From positions 1-53,644 of the forward strand of contig NZ_FMXQ01000014.1 in the NCBI RefSeq assembly GCF_900104485.1: a DNA stretch of 53,644 bases, given 5' to 3'. The first letter of the stretch is position 1, and every line of letters starts with the position of its first letter. Positions 1-9,753 of the stretch are shown here, one piece after another. The position numbers and the translations under genes are program-made. The notes under the pieces were generated by a model. It was given only the letters and a program-made list of their open reading frames with translations. It had not been told where the DNA came from and made no database searches. This DNA comes from Bauldia litoralis (GTDB lineage Bacteria > Pseudomonadota > Alphaproteobacteria > Rhizobiales > Kaistiaceae).

Positions 1-32
1 AGGCCTTCCTGAAGGTAGCGGATCAACAATGA
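1..32 (+). CDS. C-terminal end of an upstream gene (partial)
   Basis: The third forward frame is open from the window edge and reads ...AFLKVADQQ before a TGA at 30-32. That stop overlaps the ATG of the histidine kinase at 29-31 in an ATGA arrangement, which is typical of translationally coupled operon genes. Only nine codons are visible, so the product cannot be identified. An RsbQ-type hydrolase would fit the PAS-kinase partner, by analogy with the gene at the other window end, but that is speculation. Confidence 0.5.
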   Translation, partial: AFLKVADQQ

Positions 33-1684
33 CCAAGCCCAACCAGGGCGAAACGCAACTGGAGGATCTTGAAGATCTGTTCGAGAACGCGCCGTGTGGT
101 TATCTCTCGGCCCAGCCCGACGGTCGCATTATCAAGGCGAACCTGACCTTCGCCGGATGGGTGGGGCATGATCGAGAGCACCTGATAGGTCTTAAATTTC
201 AGGACCTTCTGAATATCGGCGGCAAGATCTACTACGAAACCCACTTTGCACCGCTCTTGAGGATGCAGGGCTTTTTCAACGAGGTGGCGCTCGACATCGT
301 CCGTAAGGATTGCTCCGTGATGCCCTCGCTCGTGAACGCGATTGAGCGCCGTGACAATACGGGCGGGCTACAGTTTATCCGCATCACCATCTTCGACGCT
401 TCCGATCGTAGACGATACGAGCGAGAGCTTCTGAACGCACGCCGCGCCGCCGAACAGGCGACGGCGGAATTGCGCGATTTGAACCTGAGTCTGGAAGCGC
501 GGGTCGCGCAGGCCGTCGACGAACGGCTCCGGGCGGAAGAGGCGCTTCGTCAGGCGCAGAAGATGGAAGCGGTCGGTCAACTGACCGGAGGCATAGCGCA
601 CGACTTCAACAATCTGATGTCTGTTGTCCTTTCCGGGCTGAGCCTGCTTGAGAGGCGTCTGGCGAAAGGCGATTCCGACGTGGGCAAATATGTTGCCGCG
701 GCAAGGGACGGCGCCAATCGGGCCGTTAAGCTAACCCAGCGTCTTCTGGCATTCTCACGACGCCAGCCGCTTTCTCCGCAGGCACTGGATGCCAACCAGA
801 TGGTCTCGGAAATGTCCGAGATTCTTCGCCGGACGCTGGGCGAGACGATCCATCTGGAAACGGTTCTCGCCGGCGGCCTGTGGAAGGCCCATGTGGATGC
901 CAACCAGCTCGAGAATGCGGTGATCAATCTGGCGGTCAACGCCCGTGACGCGATGCCCGGGGGCGGAAGCCTCACCATTGAGACCGCGAATTGCCACCTC
1001 GACGACGTGTACGCCGTCGAGCATGAAATCAGGGCCGGGCAATACGTCATGGTCGCTGTCACGGATAGCGGCAGCGGCATGACGCCCGATGTTATGGCCA
1101 AAGCGTTTGAGCCGTTCTTCACCACGAAAGGCGTGGGAAAGGGCACCGGGTTGGGCCTGAGCCAGGTTTTCGGGTTCGTCAAGCAATCCGGAGGGCACCT
1201 GAAAATCTACTCCGAGCTGAATCACGGTACGACCGTCAAGATCTACCTTCCAAGACTGTATGGAGCCTCCAAGCCTGCGCGAATTGCCGTCGATGACATG
1301 GCTGCTTCAGGGAGCAGCAGCGAAGTCATTCTGGTTGTTGAGGATGATGAGCAGGTCCTGAGGCTGGTCGTTCAGATGTTGCGTGAGCTCAACTATGGCG
1401 TGCTTGAAGCGAGAAACGGGGCAGAGGCCTTGCACGTGCTCGACGACCATCCGGAAATCAGGTTGCTTTTCACCGATGTGGTCATGCCGGACATGGACGG
1501 TCGCCAGTTGGCAGACCGGGCGAAGCAAGCGCATCCCGAGCTTAAGGTGCTGTTCACGACCGGTTACACCCGCAACGCAATTGTTCACAACGGAATGCTC
1601 GACCCGCGCGTGCATCTTCTGCCCAAGCCCGCGACCTTCGAGCAACTATCGTCAAAAATCCGGGCTGTTCTCGATAGCGGTTGA
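29..1684 (+). CDS. PAS-domain hybrid sensor histidine kinase with C-terminal receiver
   Basis: 551 residues. Order: a PAS domain (about 12-130, with the NAPCGYL start and a GGKIYYETH segment), a coiled-coil linker (about 130-180), a HisKA domain with the phospho-acceptor His191 in the IAHDFNN H-box, an HATPase_c domain with N-box NLAVNARDAM and G-boxes DSGSGM and GKGTGLGL, and a receiver domain from about 435. The receiver has the acidic pocket VEDDE and phospho-acceptor Asp483 in FTDVVMPDMDG. No membrane segment is seen, so it is a cytoplasmic hybrid kinase. The start overlaps the stop of the preceding gene, supporting an operon. The PAS segment resembles those I associate with RsbQ-type hydrolase partners; ligand and output are unknown. 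The next gene starts over 250 bases downstream and is probably a separate unit. Confidence 0.93.
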   Translation: MTKPNQGETQLEDLEDLFENAPCGYLSAQPDGRIIKANLTFAGWVGHDREHLIGLKFQDLLNIGGKIYYETHFAPLLRMQGFFNEVALDIVRKDCSVMPSLVNAIERRDNTGGLQFIRITIFDASDRRRYERELLNARRAAEQATAELRDLNLSLEARVAQAVDERLRAEEALRQAQKMEAVGQLTGGIAHDFNNLMSVVLSGLSLLERRLAKGDSDVGKYVAAARDGANRAVKLTQRLLAFSRRQPLSPQALDANQMVSEMSEILRRTLGETIHLETVLAGGLWKAHVDANQLENAVINLAVNARDAMPGGGSLTIETANCHLDDVYAVEHEIRAGQYVMVAVTDSGSGMTPDVMAKAFEPFFTTKGVGKGTGLGLSQVFGFVKQSGGHLKIYSELNHGTTVKIYLPRLYGASKPARIAVDDMAASGSSSEVILVVEDDEQVLRLVVQMLRELNYGVLEARNGAEALHVLDDHPEIRLLFTDVVMPDMDGRQLADRAKQAHPELKVLFTTGYTRNAIVHNGMLDPRVHLLPKPATFEQLSSKIRAVLDSG

Positions 1685-1940
1685 TTTTCACGCTCTGAGC
1701 GCGTGCATCTTTTGCGAGCGTCATGCGGCATTGCCCGGTCAAATGGCCTGCTGCCGCTCTGCTGCCTGGCCCAGTTCTCCGCGCCGTTGACAGTCGATCC
1801 GAAAGGAGAGCTTGTTGGGCCAACGTCAGGCGACCTGCGCGGGGACAAAACCTGCTCCCAATAAATGCCGCGCATCACTGGACAACGTCATTGTTTCGAA
1901 TTCTAGTCGGCGGGATTGCCGGTGTTGGCGGAGGTATCGA

Positions 1941-2831
1941 ATGCAGGATGGACGACGCGTTCCGGACAAGACCCATGAGGTCGAGATCGACGGCGGATAC
2001 AAGGTCTTCGTCGACGAGTTTGGAACCGGCGACAAGGTCCTGCTCTGCCTCAATGGTGGCCCCGGCCTGCCGTGCGACTACCTGCGGGAGCCGCATGCGC
2101 CGCTCGCTGATGAGGGCTATCGAGTCATTGCCTTCGACCAACTTGGCTGTGGCCGCTCCGACAAGCCCAAAGACGGAAGCCTCTGGAAGATCGGCCGTTA
2201 CGTCGAGGAGGTCGAGACCGTTCGCCGGTCGCTGAACCTCGGCAAGGTGACCCTACTCGGGCATTCCTGGGGTGGCTGGCTGGGAATCGAGTACGCACTG
2301 ACTTACCCGGACAGCCTTCAGTCCCTGATCCTCGAGGATACCTGCGGGGACATGCCTCACCTGATCTCAGAACTCGATCGGTTGCGGGCCGCCCTCGGAC
2401 CGGAAACCGTAGCGATGATGCAGCGGCACGAGGCCGAGGGCACGCTCGATCACCCCGAATACCAGGCTGCCGTCACCTTGCTGAATTACCGACATGTCTG
2501 TCGGCTGGACCATTGGCCGGCGTCTCTGAACCGGTCCCTCGATGACTGGAACATGGACGTCTATGGCGCCATGCAGGGACCGAACGAGTTCCTCTACGTC
2601 GGGAATCTCAAGGACTGGCAGCGCATCGACCAGATGCATCGCATCACCTGTCCGACATTCATCACTGTCGGCATGCATGATGAGCTGGGACCGGCCTGCG
2701 CCATGCGCATGCGCCACGCTCTGCCAAACTCGACGATCAAGGTGTTCAAGAACAGCTCGCACATGCCGTTCTACGAAGAGCCTGAAGCGTATTTTCCGGA
2801 GTTGCGGCGCTTCCTGTCGGCCAACGCCTGA
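1941..2831 (+). CDS. Alpha/beta hydrolase, proline iminopeptidase (S33) type, copy 1
   Basis: 296 residues from an ATG preceded by GGAGG at 6-base spacing; the frame stays open further upstream, but without a comparable start. It has the S33 oxyanion segment NGGPGLPCDY, the nucleophile elbow GHSWGG (Ser109), an acid candidate in VGMHDELGPA and a base His in NSSHMPFYEE. No signal peptide, so cytoplasmic. The family removes N-terminal proline or hydrolyses amides and esters. It is followed by a close paralogue and a complete peptide-type ABC importer, so it probably hydrolyses the imported peptide or amide. The exact substrate cannot be read from the sequence. Confidence 0.9.
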   Translation: MQDGRRVPDKTHEVEIDGGYKVFVDEFGTGDKVLLCLNGGPGLPCDYLREPHAPLADEGYRVIAFDQLGCGRSDKPKDGSLWKIGRYVEEVETVRRSLNLGKVTLLGHSWGGWLGIEYALTYPDSLQSLILEDTCGDMPHLISELDRLRAALGPETVAMMQRHEAEGTLDHPEYQAAVTLLNYRHVCRLDHWPASLNRSLDDWNMDVYGAMQGPNEFLYVGNLKDWQRIDQMHRITCPTFITVGMHDELGPACAMRMRHALPNSTIKVFKNSSHMPFYEEPEAYFPELRRFLSANA

Positions 2832-2880
2832 GCCGCACCAGCGGTTACACCAATCCAAGAGGGAGCGACGAATAGCGACG

Positions 2881-3771
2881 ATGTGGGACGAGCGTGCGCC
2901 GGATGAAACGATCACCGTCGAGATCGACAACGGCTTCAAGGTAAAGGTTTATCAGTTCGGCCGCGGCGACGAGGTGCTGCTCTGCCTGAACGGCGGCCCG
3001 GGCCTGCCATGCGACTACTTGCGCGAGCCGCATGCCTGGCTCGCCGACCGCGGCTATCGGGTCGTGGCATGCGATCAGCTGGGTTGCGGCCAGTCGGACA
3101 AACCTGCTGATCTCTCCTTATGGAATGTTCCGCGTTACGTGCAGGAACTGAATCAGGTGATGCGCGCCCTGGACCTCCCCAAGGTTCACATGCTTGGCCA
3201 TTCATGGGGCACCTTCCTCGCCGCTGATTTTGCGCTGACCTTTCCGGGCCGGATCCGGTCACTGGTGCTGGCTGACGGCGCCGGAGACATTCCGCATCTC
3301 GTCAGCGAACTCGATCGGTTGCGCGCCGCCCTCGGTCCCGAGACCGTCGAGATGATGCAGAGGCACGAGGCAGAAGGCACGCTCGACCATCCCGCCTACA
3401 AGGCGGCGGTGGAGATCCTCAACTATCGACACGTCTGCCGGCTGGACAACTGGCCCGCCCCGCTGAGGCGTTCGCTCGACGATTGGAACATGGATGTTTA
3501 CGGCACGATGCAGGGGCCGAACGAATTCACCTTCACAGGCAACTACAAGGACTGGTCGCGGCTCGCCGAGATGCACCGGATCGACGAACCGACGCTGATC
3601 ATCTGCGGCATGCACGACGAACTGACGCCAGCATGTTCGATGCGCATGCACCACGCCCTGCCAAATTCGACAATCAAGGTGTTCAAGAACAGCTCGCACA
3701 TGCCGTTCTACGAAGAACCGGACGCCTACTTCGAGACGCTCCTGGGCTTTCTCGACGCGCACCGCGGCTAG
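2881..3771 (+). CDS. Alpha/beta hydrolase, proline iminopeptidase (S33) type, copy 2
   Basis: 296 residues, the same length as its upstream neighbour and very similar along its whole length. Motifs: NGGPGLPCDY, nucleophile elbow GHSWGT, ICGMHDELTPA and NSSHMPFYEE. The last part shares an exact 44-base stretch with copy 1 (3673-3716 against 2736-2779), so this is a tandem duplication, recent or kept alike by conversion. The cap region differs more (LWNVPRYVQELNQV against LWKIGRYVEEVETV), which may mean different specificity. The start is less certain than for copy 1, because the purine-rich GGGAG lies about 15 bases upstream. The permease gene begins 13 bases after its stop. Confidence 0.9.
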   Translation: MWDERAPDETITVEIDNGFKVKVYQFGRGDEVLLCLNGGPGLPCDYLREPHAWLADRGYRVVACDQLGCGQSDKPADLSLWNVPRYVQELNQVMRALDLPKVHMLGHSWGTFLAADFALTFPGRIRSLVLADGAGDIPHLVSELDRLRAALGPETVEMMQRHEAEGTLDHPAYKAAVEILNYRHVCRLDNWPAPLRRSLDDWNMDVYGTMQGPNEFTFTGNYKDWSRLAEMHRIDEPTLIICGMHDELTPACSMRMHHALPNSTIKVFKNSSHMPFYEEPDAYFETLLGFLDAHRG

Positions 3772-3784
3772 GCGAGGCTCCGGC

Positions 3785-4723
3785 ATGGGACGGTTCAAGT
3801 TCGTACTCTACCGACCATTGCAGACCATCCCGGTGCTGATCGGCGTCAGCATCATCACTTTCGTGCTCGTCCGGTCGATCCCGGGCGATCCGGTCCGGGT
3901 GTTGCTGGGGCCCCGCGCCAAGCCCAGCATCATCGCCGCTGTACGGGAGCAGTATGGCCTCGATGAGCCGCTGGTCGTCCAGTATTTCTACTTTATCTAT
4001 AACCTGCTGCACGGCGAGATGGGTCGGTCGATCATCTACCGTGTCCCGGTGTTGGACGTGATCGCCGAACGTCTCGTGCCGACCCTGTTCCTGCTCAGCT
4101 ATGCCCTGCTGCTGACCGTCGCGCTGGCACTGGCGCTGGCGATCGTGGCGGCGCGCAACCAGCGCCGCCTGCCGGATCATCTCGTGCGCATGTTCTGCAC
4201 CGCCGGGCTCGGGCTGCCGGCCTTCTGGCTCGGCATCGTCCTGATCATGGTGTTCTCGGTCGGCCTCGGCTGGTTCCCGGTTTCGGGCTATGGCGACGGT
4301 TTCTGGGGCCACCTCCACCACCTCTTCCTGCCCGCGCTGACAATTGCCGTGGCCCTTGCGCCGGTGCTGACACGCAACCTCCGTGCGACGCTCATAGACC
4401 AGATGGAGGCGGGCTATGTGCAAACGGCGCGCGCCCGAGGCATGAGCGAGCGGGCGCTCTTCTATCGCCACGTCCTGCCAAACTCCCTGGTCCCGACCGT
4501 CAATCTGCTTGGCGTCGCCTTCTCGTGGCTGATCGGCGGCACCGTCGTGGTCGAAACGGTGTTCTCGATTCCCGGCATGGGCCAGTTGATGGTGAGTTCG
4601 ATCTTCTCGCGCGACTACCTGCTGGTGCAAGGCGTCACCCTGGTCTTCGCGCTCGGCATCATCCTGACGAATTTCATCGTCGACGTCGTCAACGTCGCGC
4701 TCGATCCGCGGATCGATCCATGA
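3785..4723 (+). CDS. Peptide-type ABC transporter permease (DppB/OppB family)
   Basis: 312 residues with about six membrane segments. The N-terminus is of the DppB type (PGDPVRVLLGPRA) and the EAA-type loop is visible as ARARGMSERALFYRHVLPNSLVP. It forms the inner-membrane pore with the next gene. Its TGA stop overlaps the next start (ATGA). Family members import di- or oligopeptides, nickel or glutathione; the adjacent aminopeptidase-like hydrolases favour a peptide or amide. Confidence 0.93.
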   Translation: MGRFKFVLYRPLQTIPVLIGVSIITFVLVRSIPGDPVRVLLGPRAKPSIIAAVREQYGLDEPLVVQYFYFIYNLLHGEMGRSIIYRVPVLDVIAERLVPTLFLLSYALLLTVALALALAIVAARNQRRLPDHLVRMFCTAGLGLPAFWLGIVLIMVFSVGLGWFPVSGYGDGFWGHLHHLFLPALTIAVALAPVLTRNLRATLIDQMEAGYVQTARARGMSERALFYRHVLPNSLVPTVNLLGVAFSWLIGGTVVVETVFSIPGMGQLMVSSIFSRDYLLVQGVTLVFALGIILTNFIVDVVNVALDPRIDP

Positions 4724-5565
4724 GCGCCACCGCCCCCGGAGACAGCGGTCGAAGCGGTGTTATCGGATTGCCGGCCTCGCTGCTGGTCGGCGGCGCCATC
4801 ATCGCGATGTGGGTGCTCCTGGCGCTCTTCGCCGATCTTGTCGCGCCCTATTCGCCGATTGCCCAGGACGTCCCCTCCGCGCTTCAGCCACCCAGCCTCG
4901 ATCACCTGCTCGGTACCGACAACTACGGCCGCGACATACTTTCCCGGATCATCTTTGGCGCGCGAATAGACCTGCAGATCGGCTTGTTCGGCGTGCTCTT
5001 CCCCTTCCTCATCGGCAACATCATCGGGTTGGTGGCGGGCTACTTTGGCGGCCTGATCGACACCGTGCTGATGCGAATCCTCGAGGTGACGATCGCCTTT
5101 CCCTTCTTCGTCCTGGTGATTGCGATCATCTCGATCCTCGGACCCGGCCTGATCAGCCTCTACATCGCACTGGCGCTGGTTGGCTGGGTGTCCTACGCCC
5201 GCCTCACCCGGTCCCAGGTGCTGATCCTCAAGAACAGCGACTTCGTTGGCGCCGCCCGCGTCCTCGGCTACGGCAACGGCCGAATCATGCTGCGCCACCT
5301 GTTGCCCAATGTCATCTCGACCTCTGTCGTCTTCGCCATGACAGACATGGTGCTGGTCATCCTGCTTGGCGCATCGCTCAGCTACCTCGGGCTCGGCGCG
5401 CAGCCGCCGGCCGCCGAGTGGGGCGTGATGATCGCCGAAGGCCAGCAGTTCCTCTCGACCGCGTGGTGGGTCTGCCTCTTCCCGGGTCTGGCGATCGTCC
5501 TCCTGGCGCTGGGCCTTTCGATGGCGGCAGACGGCCTCGCCCATGTCCTGGGGACAAAGGAGTGA
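4720..5565 (+). CDS. Peptide-type ABC transporter permease (DppC/OppC family)
   Basis: 281 residues from the ATG that overlaps the previous stop. The frame is open far upstream but there only shadows the first permease. DppC hallmarks: HLLGTDNYGRDILSRIIFGAR near the N-terminus and the EAA-type loop AARVLGYGNGRIMLRHLLPN, with about six membrane segments. It pairs with the DppB-like subunit. The stop overlaps the GTG start of the ATPase gene. Confidence 0.93.
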   Translation: MSATAPGDSGRSGVIGLPASLLVGGAIIAMWVLLALFADLVAPYSPIAQDVPSALQPPSLDHLLGTDNYGRDILSRIIFGARIDLQIGLFGVLFPFLIGNIIGLVAGYFGGLIDTVLMRILEVTIAFPFFVLVIAIISILGPGLISLYIALALVGWVSYARLTRSQVLILKNSDFVGAARVLGYGNGRIMLRHLLPNVISTSVVFAMTDMVLVILLGASLSYLGLGAQPPAAEWGVMIAEGQQFLSTAWWVCLFPGLAIVLLALGLSMAADGLAHVLGTKE

Positions 5566-7238
5566 CCGGCGAACCCATCCTTTCGGTTCGGGACCTGACG
5601 GTCCAGTTCGACAGCGGCGATGGCTGGCGAAGCGTGGTCGAGGATGTCTCGTTCACGCTTAACAAGGGCGAGGTTCTCGGAATCGTTGGCGAGAGCGGTT
5701 CGGGCAAGACGGTGACCAGCCGCGCGCTGATCCGCCTCCTGCCGGATCGCGTCAGCCGCATCGCCGGCGGATGCGTGGACTTCGAGGGTCGTGACGTGAT
5801 TGCCATGTCGGAGAGCGCGCTCGAGGACATCCGTGGTGGCAAGATCGGCATGATCTTCCAGAACCCCACGACCCATCTTGATCCGGTCATGCGGATCGGG
5901 CAGCAGATCGCCGCGGGGCTCATGTTGCACCTCGGACTTCGGTCGCGCGCGGCGCGCGCGCGGACCATCGAGTTGCTCGACGAAGTCGGGTTCCGCGATC
6001 CGGAGCGTCAGGTCGACGCCTTTCCGCACGAATTGTCGGGTGGGATGCGGCAGCGGGCCATGATCGCCGGCGCCCTTTCCTGCAATCCGTCAATTCTCAT
6101 TGCCGACGAGCCGACCACGGCCCTTGACGTCACCGTCCAGGCGCAGATCATCGAACTCTTGCGCACCCTCGGGCGGCAGCGGGGCCTGTCGATCATCTTC
6201 ATCAGCCATGACCTGGGACTGGTGGCTGACTTCTGCCAGCGCATGGTGGTGATGGAGCGGGGCCGGATCGTCGAGGCCGGTGCGGTCGATGACGTCATTG
6301 CACGGCCACAGCATCCTTACACGATCAGGCTCCTGCACTCGCAGCCCGGCTTGACGGCGCCTGGCAGTTATTTCGATCTTGATGGCGAGACAAAATCGCG
6401 GAATGAAACGCGGCCCGCGCCACAGGGAGATGCGACATATCTCGCGATCGATCGGCTCGCGGTCGCCTTCTCCCGAAAGCGCAGCCTTGGCGAAATCCTG
6501 ACGCGGAAGCCGGTGCGCGATCTGGCCGCCGTCGACGGCGTCAGCCTCAACCTGACCCGCGGCGAAGCCCTCGGCCTCGTCGGCGAAAGCGGATCGGGCA
6601 AGAGTACGCTGGCGCGTTCGGTCGTCGGATTGGTCACGCCGAAGTCAGGGGAGATCCAACTCGACGGGAAGTCGCTCGGCAAGCCGGGGGAGCGTCAACG
6701 GGGTCCGTGGCACCGGCAGATCCAGATGATCTTCCAGGATCCCGTTTCCTCGCTCAATCCGAAGATGACCGTCGGCGAGACTCTGGCCGAACCGCTCTCC
6801 GTCCATCGCCTCTGTCCGCCGGCGGACGTCAAGGACCGGGTCCTCGGCCTGATGACCGAAGTCGGCCTCGAACACGACCTGCTCAACCGCAAGCCGCACC
6901 AGCTCTCCGGCGGCCAGTGCCAGCGCGTCGGCATCGCCCGCGCACTCTCGGTCGAGCCCGAATTCCTCATTGCCGATGAACCGACCTCTGCCCTGGATGT
7001 GACGATTCAGGCCCAGATCATCAATCTTCTCATGCGCTTGCGCGAGTCGCGCGGACTGACGATGCTCTTCATCTCGCACGATCTCACTGTCGTGCGCCAT
7101 CTCTGCCAGCGGATCGCCGTGATGCAGCATGGACGTCTGGTTGAAACCGGGTCCGCCGAGGAGATATTTGATAACCCGCGCCAAGACTACACGCGCAAGC
7201 TGCTGGCCGCCATTCCGCGCGTCGCGAGGGCCCGTTGA
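5562..7238 (+). CDS. Fused peptide-type ABC transporter ATPase (DppD-DppF fusion)
   Basis: 558 residues from a GTG that overlaps the previous stop by four bases. Two complete nucleotide-binding domains are in one chain. The first has Walker A GESGSGKT, signature LSGGMRQR and Walker [13 protein letters not shown]. The second has [16 protein letters not shown] and [12 protein letters not shown]. Each is followed by the C-terminal extension typical of oligopeptide ATPases ([22 protein letters not shown]). Such fusions are known in the GsiA/YejF group and replace separate DppD and DppF. It powers the two upstream permeases from the cytoplasmic side. Confidence 0.94.
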   Translation: MTGEPILSVRDLTVQFDSGDGWRSVVEDVSFTLNKGEVLGIVGESGSGKTVTSRALIRLLPDRVSRIAGGCVDFEGRDVIAMSESALEDIRGGKIGMIFQNPTTHLDPVMRIGQQIAAGLMLHLGLRSRAARARTIELLDEVGFRDPERQVDAFPHELSGGMRQRAMIAGALSCNPSILIADEPTTALDVTVQAQIIELLRTLGRQRGLSIIFISHDLGLVADFCQRMVVMERGRIVEAGAVDDVIARPQHPYTIRLLHSQPGLTAPGSYFDLDGETKSRNETRPAPQGDATYLAIDRLAVAFSRKRSLGEILTRKPVRDLAAVDGVSLNLTRGEALGLVGESGSGKSTLARSVVGLVTPKSGEIQLDGKSLGKPGERQRGPWHRQIQMIFQDPVSSLNPKMTVGETLAEPLSVHRLCPPADVKDRVLGLMTEVGLEHDLLNRKPHQLSGGQCQRVGIARALSVEPEFLIADEPTSALDVTIQAQIINLLMRLRESRGLTMLFISHDLTVVRHLCQRIAVMQHGRLVETGSAEEIFDNPRQDYTRKLLAAIPRVARAR

Positions 7239-7356
7239 GTCGGTTGCATTCACCTCCCCCTGAGCTACTCTTTTTCGGTTCATCCTGTCGGGGACTGGGG
7301 AGGACTTGGTCGGATTGAGCGCGCGTTTCACCAATTTGAATGGAGCACTCAGCGCT

Positions 7357-8871
7357 ATGAAAATGAAATCAGTTATCGGAGGCCTCGCCCTGGCAGGCTT
7401 CCTCGCGCTCGGACCGGCGATGGCCGGCGAGGGGGTCCTCAAGATCGGCCGCGATCAGGACAGTGTCTTCATGGACCCGATCCTGGTCAGCCAGAACGCC
7501 GATGTCTGGGTCATGAACAACATCAATGCCCAGCTGGTGCGCAACACCCGGGAAGCGACGGGCATCGAGCCCGACCTGGCGGAGAGCTGGCGGATTTCCG
7601 ACGATGGAAAGACCTATACCTTTTCGCTGCGCGAGGGCCTGACCTTCAGCGACGGCAGCCCGCTGAAAGCCAGCGATGTCAAGTTCAGCCTCGAGAGGCT
7701 GCGCGACGGCGAGGAGTCCGTCTTCGGCTCCATGTTCGGCGTCATCACCGACATTCAGGTGCCTGACGACCGCACGGTGGTGATCGAGTTGTCGGAAGCC
7801 ACCACCCCCTTCCTGTCATTCCTCGCGCTGTTCGCGGCCGCGATCCTGCCCGAGGCGGCGGTGACCGGCGACTATGATGCCTTCTCGCAGAAGCCGATCG
7901 GCGCCGGCGCGTTCCGCCTCGTCGACTGGCGCCGCGGCGATCGCATCATCCTTGAGGAAAACGAGCACTACTGGGAAGCCGACCTGCCCAAGCTCGCGGG
8001 TGTCGAATGGATCTACGTACCGAACGACAATACGCGTGTCCTGCAGCTCCAGGCCGGCGAAGTCGACGCCATGATCTTCGTTCCCTTCAACCGGATCGCC
8101 GAGCTGGATTCTGATCCGGACATCAACGTCCATCTCGACCCGTCGAGCCGGATGGACCATGTCCTGATCAACCACAGCCACGAGCCCTTCGATGACGTGC
8201 GCGTGCGCAAGGCGCTTGCCAAGGCAATCGACCTCGATTCGATCATCGAGGCGGTCACCTTCGGTTATGGCACGCCCGCAAACTCGTACATCCCGGCCGG
8301 CGGCATGTTCTACAACGCCGACAATCCGAGCTACGAGCACAACCTCGAGGAAGCCAAGGCCTTGCTCGCGGAAGCCGGTGTCGAGGACCTGACGATCGAG
8401 TTCGTCGTTCAGGCCGGCGACGCCAACTACGAGCAGGTCGCCGTTCTTCTCCAGAGCCAGCTCGCCGAGGCCGGCATCACGGTCAACATCACCAAGCAGG
8501 AAACCGGGCAGGTCTGGGACACGATCGTCGAGGGCGATTACGACCTGAGCCCCAATTACTGGACCAATGACGTCATCGATCCGGACCAGAAGACCGGCTT
8601 CGTTCTCGACGGGTCGGACGAGGACGTCCTGTCCTATTACACCCGCTACAACAATCCCGAGGTCAACGCGCTGATCGCGGCGGCCCGGGTCGAGACGGAC
8701 GAAGAGAAGCGCAAGGCGATGTATTACGACCTGCAGCGCATCGCCCAGGAAGACGTCAACTGGCTGGGACTTTACTACAGCCCGTTCCGCAACGCCTCCC
8801 GCAGCAACGTCGGCGACTTCTTCCAGAACCCGATGGGCCGTTTCATGCTGGAAACGACCACCAAGCAATAA
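7357..8871 (+). CDS. Periplasmic solute-binding protein, family 5 (peptide type)
   Basis: 504 residues. The N-terminus MKMKSVIGGLALAGFLALGPAMAGEG is a classical Sec signal peptide cut after AMA. The mature part has SBP family 5 features: LAESWRISDDGKTYTFSLREGLTFSDG, later DVRVRKALAKAID, and a C-terminal YYSPFRNASRSNVGDF. The ATG at 7357 fits the signal peptide better than the in-frame TTG at 7306. A 118-base gap separates it from the ATPase gene. It delivers the substrate to the upstream permeases and closes the operon, followed at once by a hairpin. Confidence 0.93.
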   Translation: MKMKSVIGGLALAGFLALGPAMAGEGVLKIGRDQDSVFMDPILVSQNADVWVMNNINAQLVRNTREATGIEPDLAESWRISDDGKTYTFSLREGLTFSDGSPLKASDVKFSLERLRDGEESVFGSMFGVITDIQVPDDRTVVIELSEATTPFLSFLALFAAAILPEAAVTGDYDAFSQKPIGAGAFRLVDWRRGDRIILEENEHYWEADLPKLAGVEWIYVPNDNTRVLQLQAGEVDAMIFVPFNRIAELDSDPDINVHLDPSSRMDHVLINHSHEPFDDVRVRKALAKAIDLDSIIEAVTFGYGTPANSYIPAGGMFYNADNPSYEHNLEEAKALLAEAGVEDLTIEFVVQAGDANYEQVAVLLQSQLAEAGITVNITKQETGQVWDTIVEGDYDLSPNYWTNDVIDPDQKTGFVLDGSDEDVLSYYTRYNNPEVNALIAAARVETDEEKRKAMYYDLQRIAQEDVNWLGLYYSPFRNASRSNVGDFFQNPMGRFMLETTTKQ

Positions 8872-8878
8872 GCGACAG

Positions 8879-8915
8879 GACGATGGGGGCCGCGCAAGGC
8901 GAGGCCCCCATCGTC
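8879..8915. terminator. Hairpin terminator between convergent operons
   Basis: Perfect 13-base arms GACGATGGGGGCC and GGCCCCCATCGTC (8879-8891 and 8903-8915) around an 11-base loop, starting 7 bases after the binding-protein stop. A short pyrimidine-rich tract follows on the plus strand. Its position between convergent genes fits transcript ending in both directions. Confidence 0.7.
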
Positions 8916-8977
8916 ATCCTTCTTGCTGCATCGCGTGGTTGCCGGCATTCATTCGGCGCATCAGGCAGGAATGAAAT

Positions 8978-9742
8978 TCAGGTGAGACCGGTGATCATCG
9001 AGACAATCTCGTTATTGGTCGTCTCGTGGGTGCGCCGGATGCCGATCTGAACGCCCCGGCGCAGGACGCAGATTCGATCCGAGAGGCGAAACACCTGATC
9101 GAGGCTGTGGCTGATGATCAGGACCGCGAGATTGCGCTCGCGCAGACCGCCGATGATCTTCTCGACCTTCTGGGTCTCGGCGACGCCAAGCGCCGCGGTC
9201 GGCTCGTCCATCAGCACCAGCTTGGAGGCCCAATGGGTGGCGCGGGCGATAGCGACGCCCTGACGCTGGCCGCCGGAAAGGTCGCGGATCGTCGACTTGG
9301 CCGAGGGAATCCGTACGTCCATGCCGCGGACCAACTCTTCGCTCTCGCGGATCATCCGCCGCCGGTCGAGCCGCCGGAATGGCCCGGTCACCGCCTCCCG
9401 GCCAAGGAACAGGTTCATATAGACCGGCTGCCGCTCGGCAAGCGCGAGGTCCTGGAACACCACCTGGATGCCGCGCGCCTGCGAATCGGCCGGATCGGAA
9501 AATCGCGTCTCCGAGCCATCGATCAGGATGCGCCCGGCAGTCGGCGGGTAGACGCCGCAGATGATCTTGATCAGCGTCGATTTCCCGGCGCCGTTGTCGC
9601 CGACCAGCGCCACGACTTCACCGGCATGAACGTCGAGCGAGAAATCCTCGATCGCAACCACGCCGCCGAACTCCTTGCGGATGTTCTGGAGCCCGAGAAC
9701 CGGTGCTCCGGTGGTCGCCTGGGGAACGGGGGCGGCTTGCAT
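8978..9742 (-). CDS. Sugar-type ABC transporter ATPase, single domain (FrcA-like)
   Basis: 254 residues from the ATG at 9742, which has an AGGGA ribosome site 7 bases upstream; an in-frame TTG at 9757 would overlap the previous stop. One nucleotide-binding domain: Walker A GDNGAGKS, signature LSGGQRQG, Walker B LVLMDEPTAALG. The GDNGAGKSTLIK form and the short length match the single-domain ATPases of ribose/fructose (CUT2) importers such as FrcA, not the usual duplicated RbsA. It would work as a homodimer with the permease at 10969-11922. It is the last gene of the minus-strand operon. Confidence 0.92.
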   Translation of the reverse strand: MQAAPVPQATTGAPVLGLQNIRKEFGGVVAIEDFSLDVHAGEVVALVGDNGAGKSTLIKIICGVYPPTAGRILIDGSETRFSDPADSQARGIQVVFQDLALAERQPVYMNLFLGREAVTGPFRRLDRRRMIRESEELVRGMDVRIPSAKSTIRDLSGGQRQGVAIARATHWASKLVLMDEPTAALGVAETQKVEKIIGGLRERNLAVLIISHSLDQVFRLSDRICVLRRGVQIGIRRTHETTNNEIVSMITGLT

Positions 9743-9753
9743 GGCACTGTCCC

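Noticed and set aside
1787-1815. TTGACA upstream of the first hydrolase as a promoter
   Set aside because: No acceptable -10 box at 16-19 bases.
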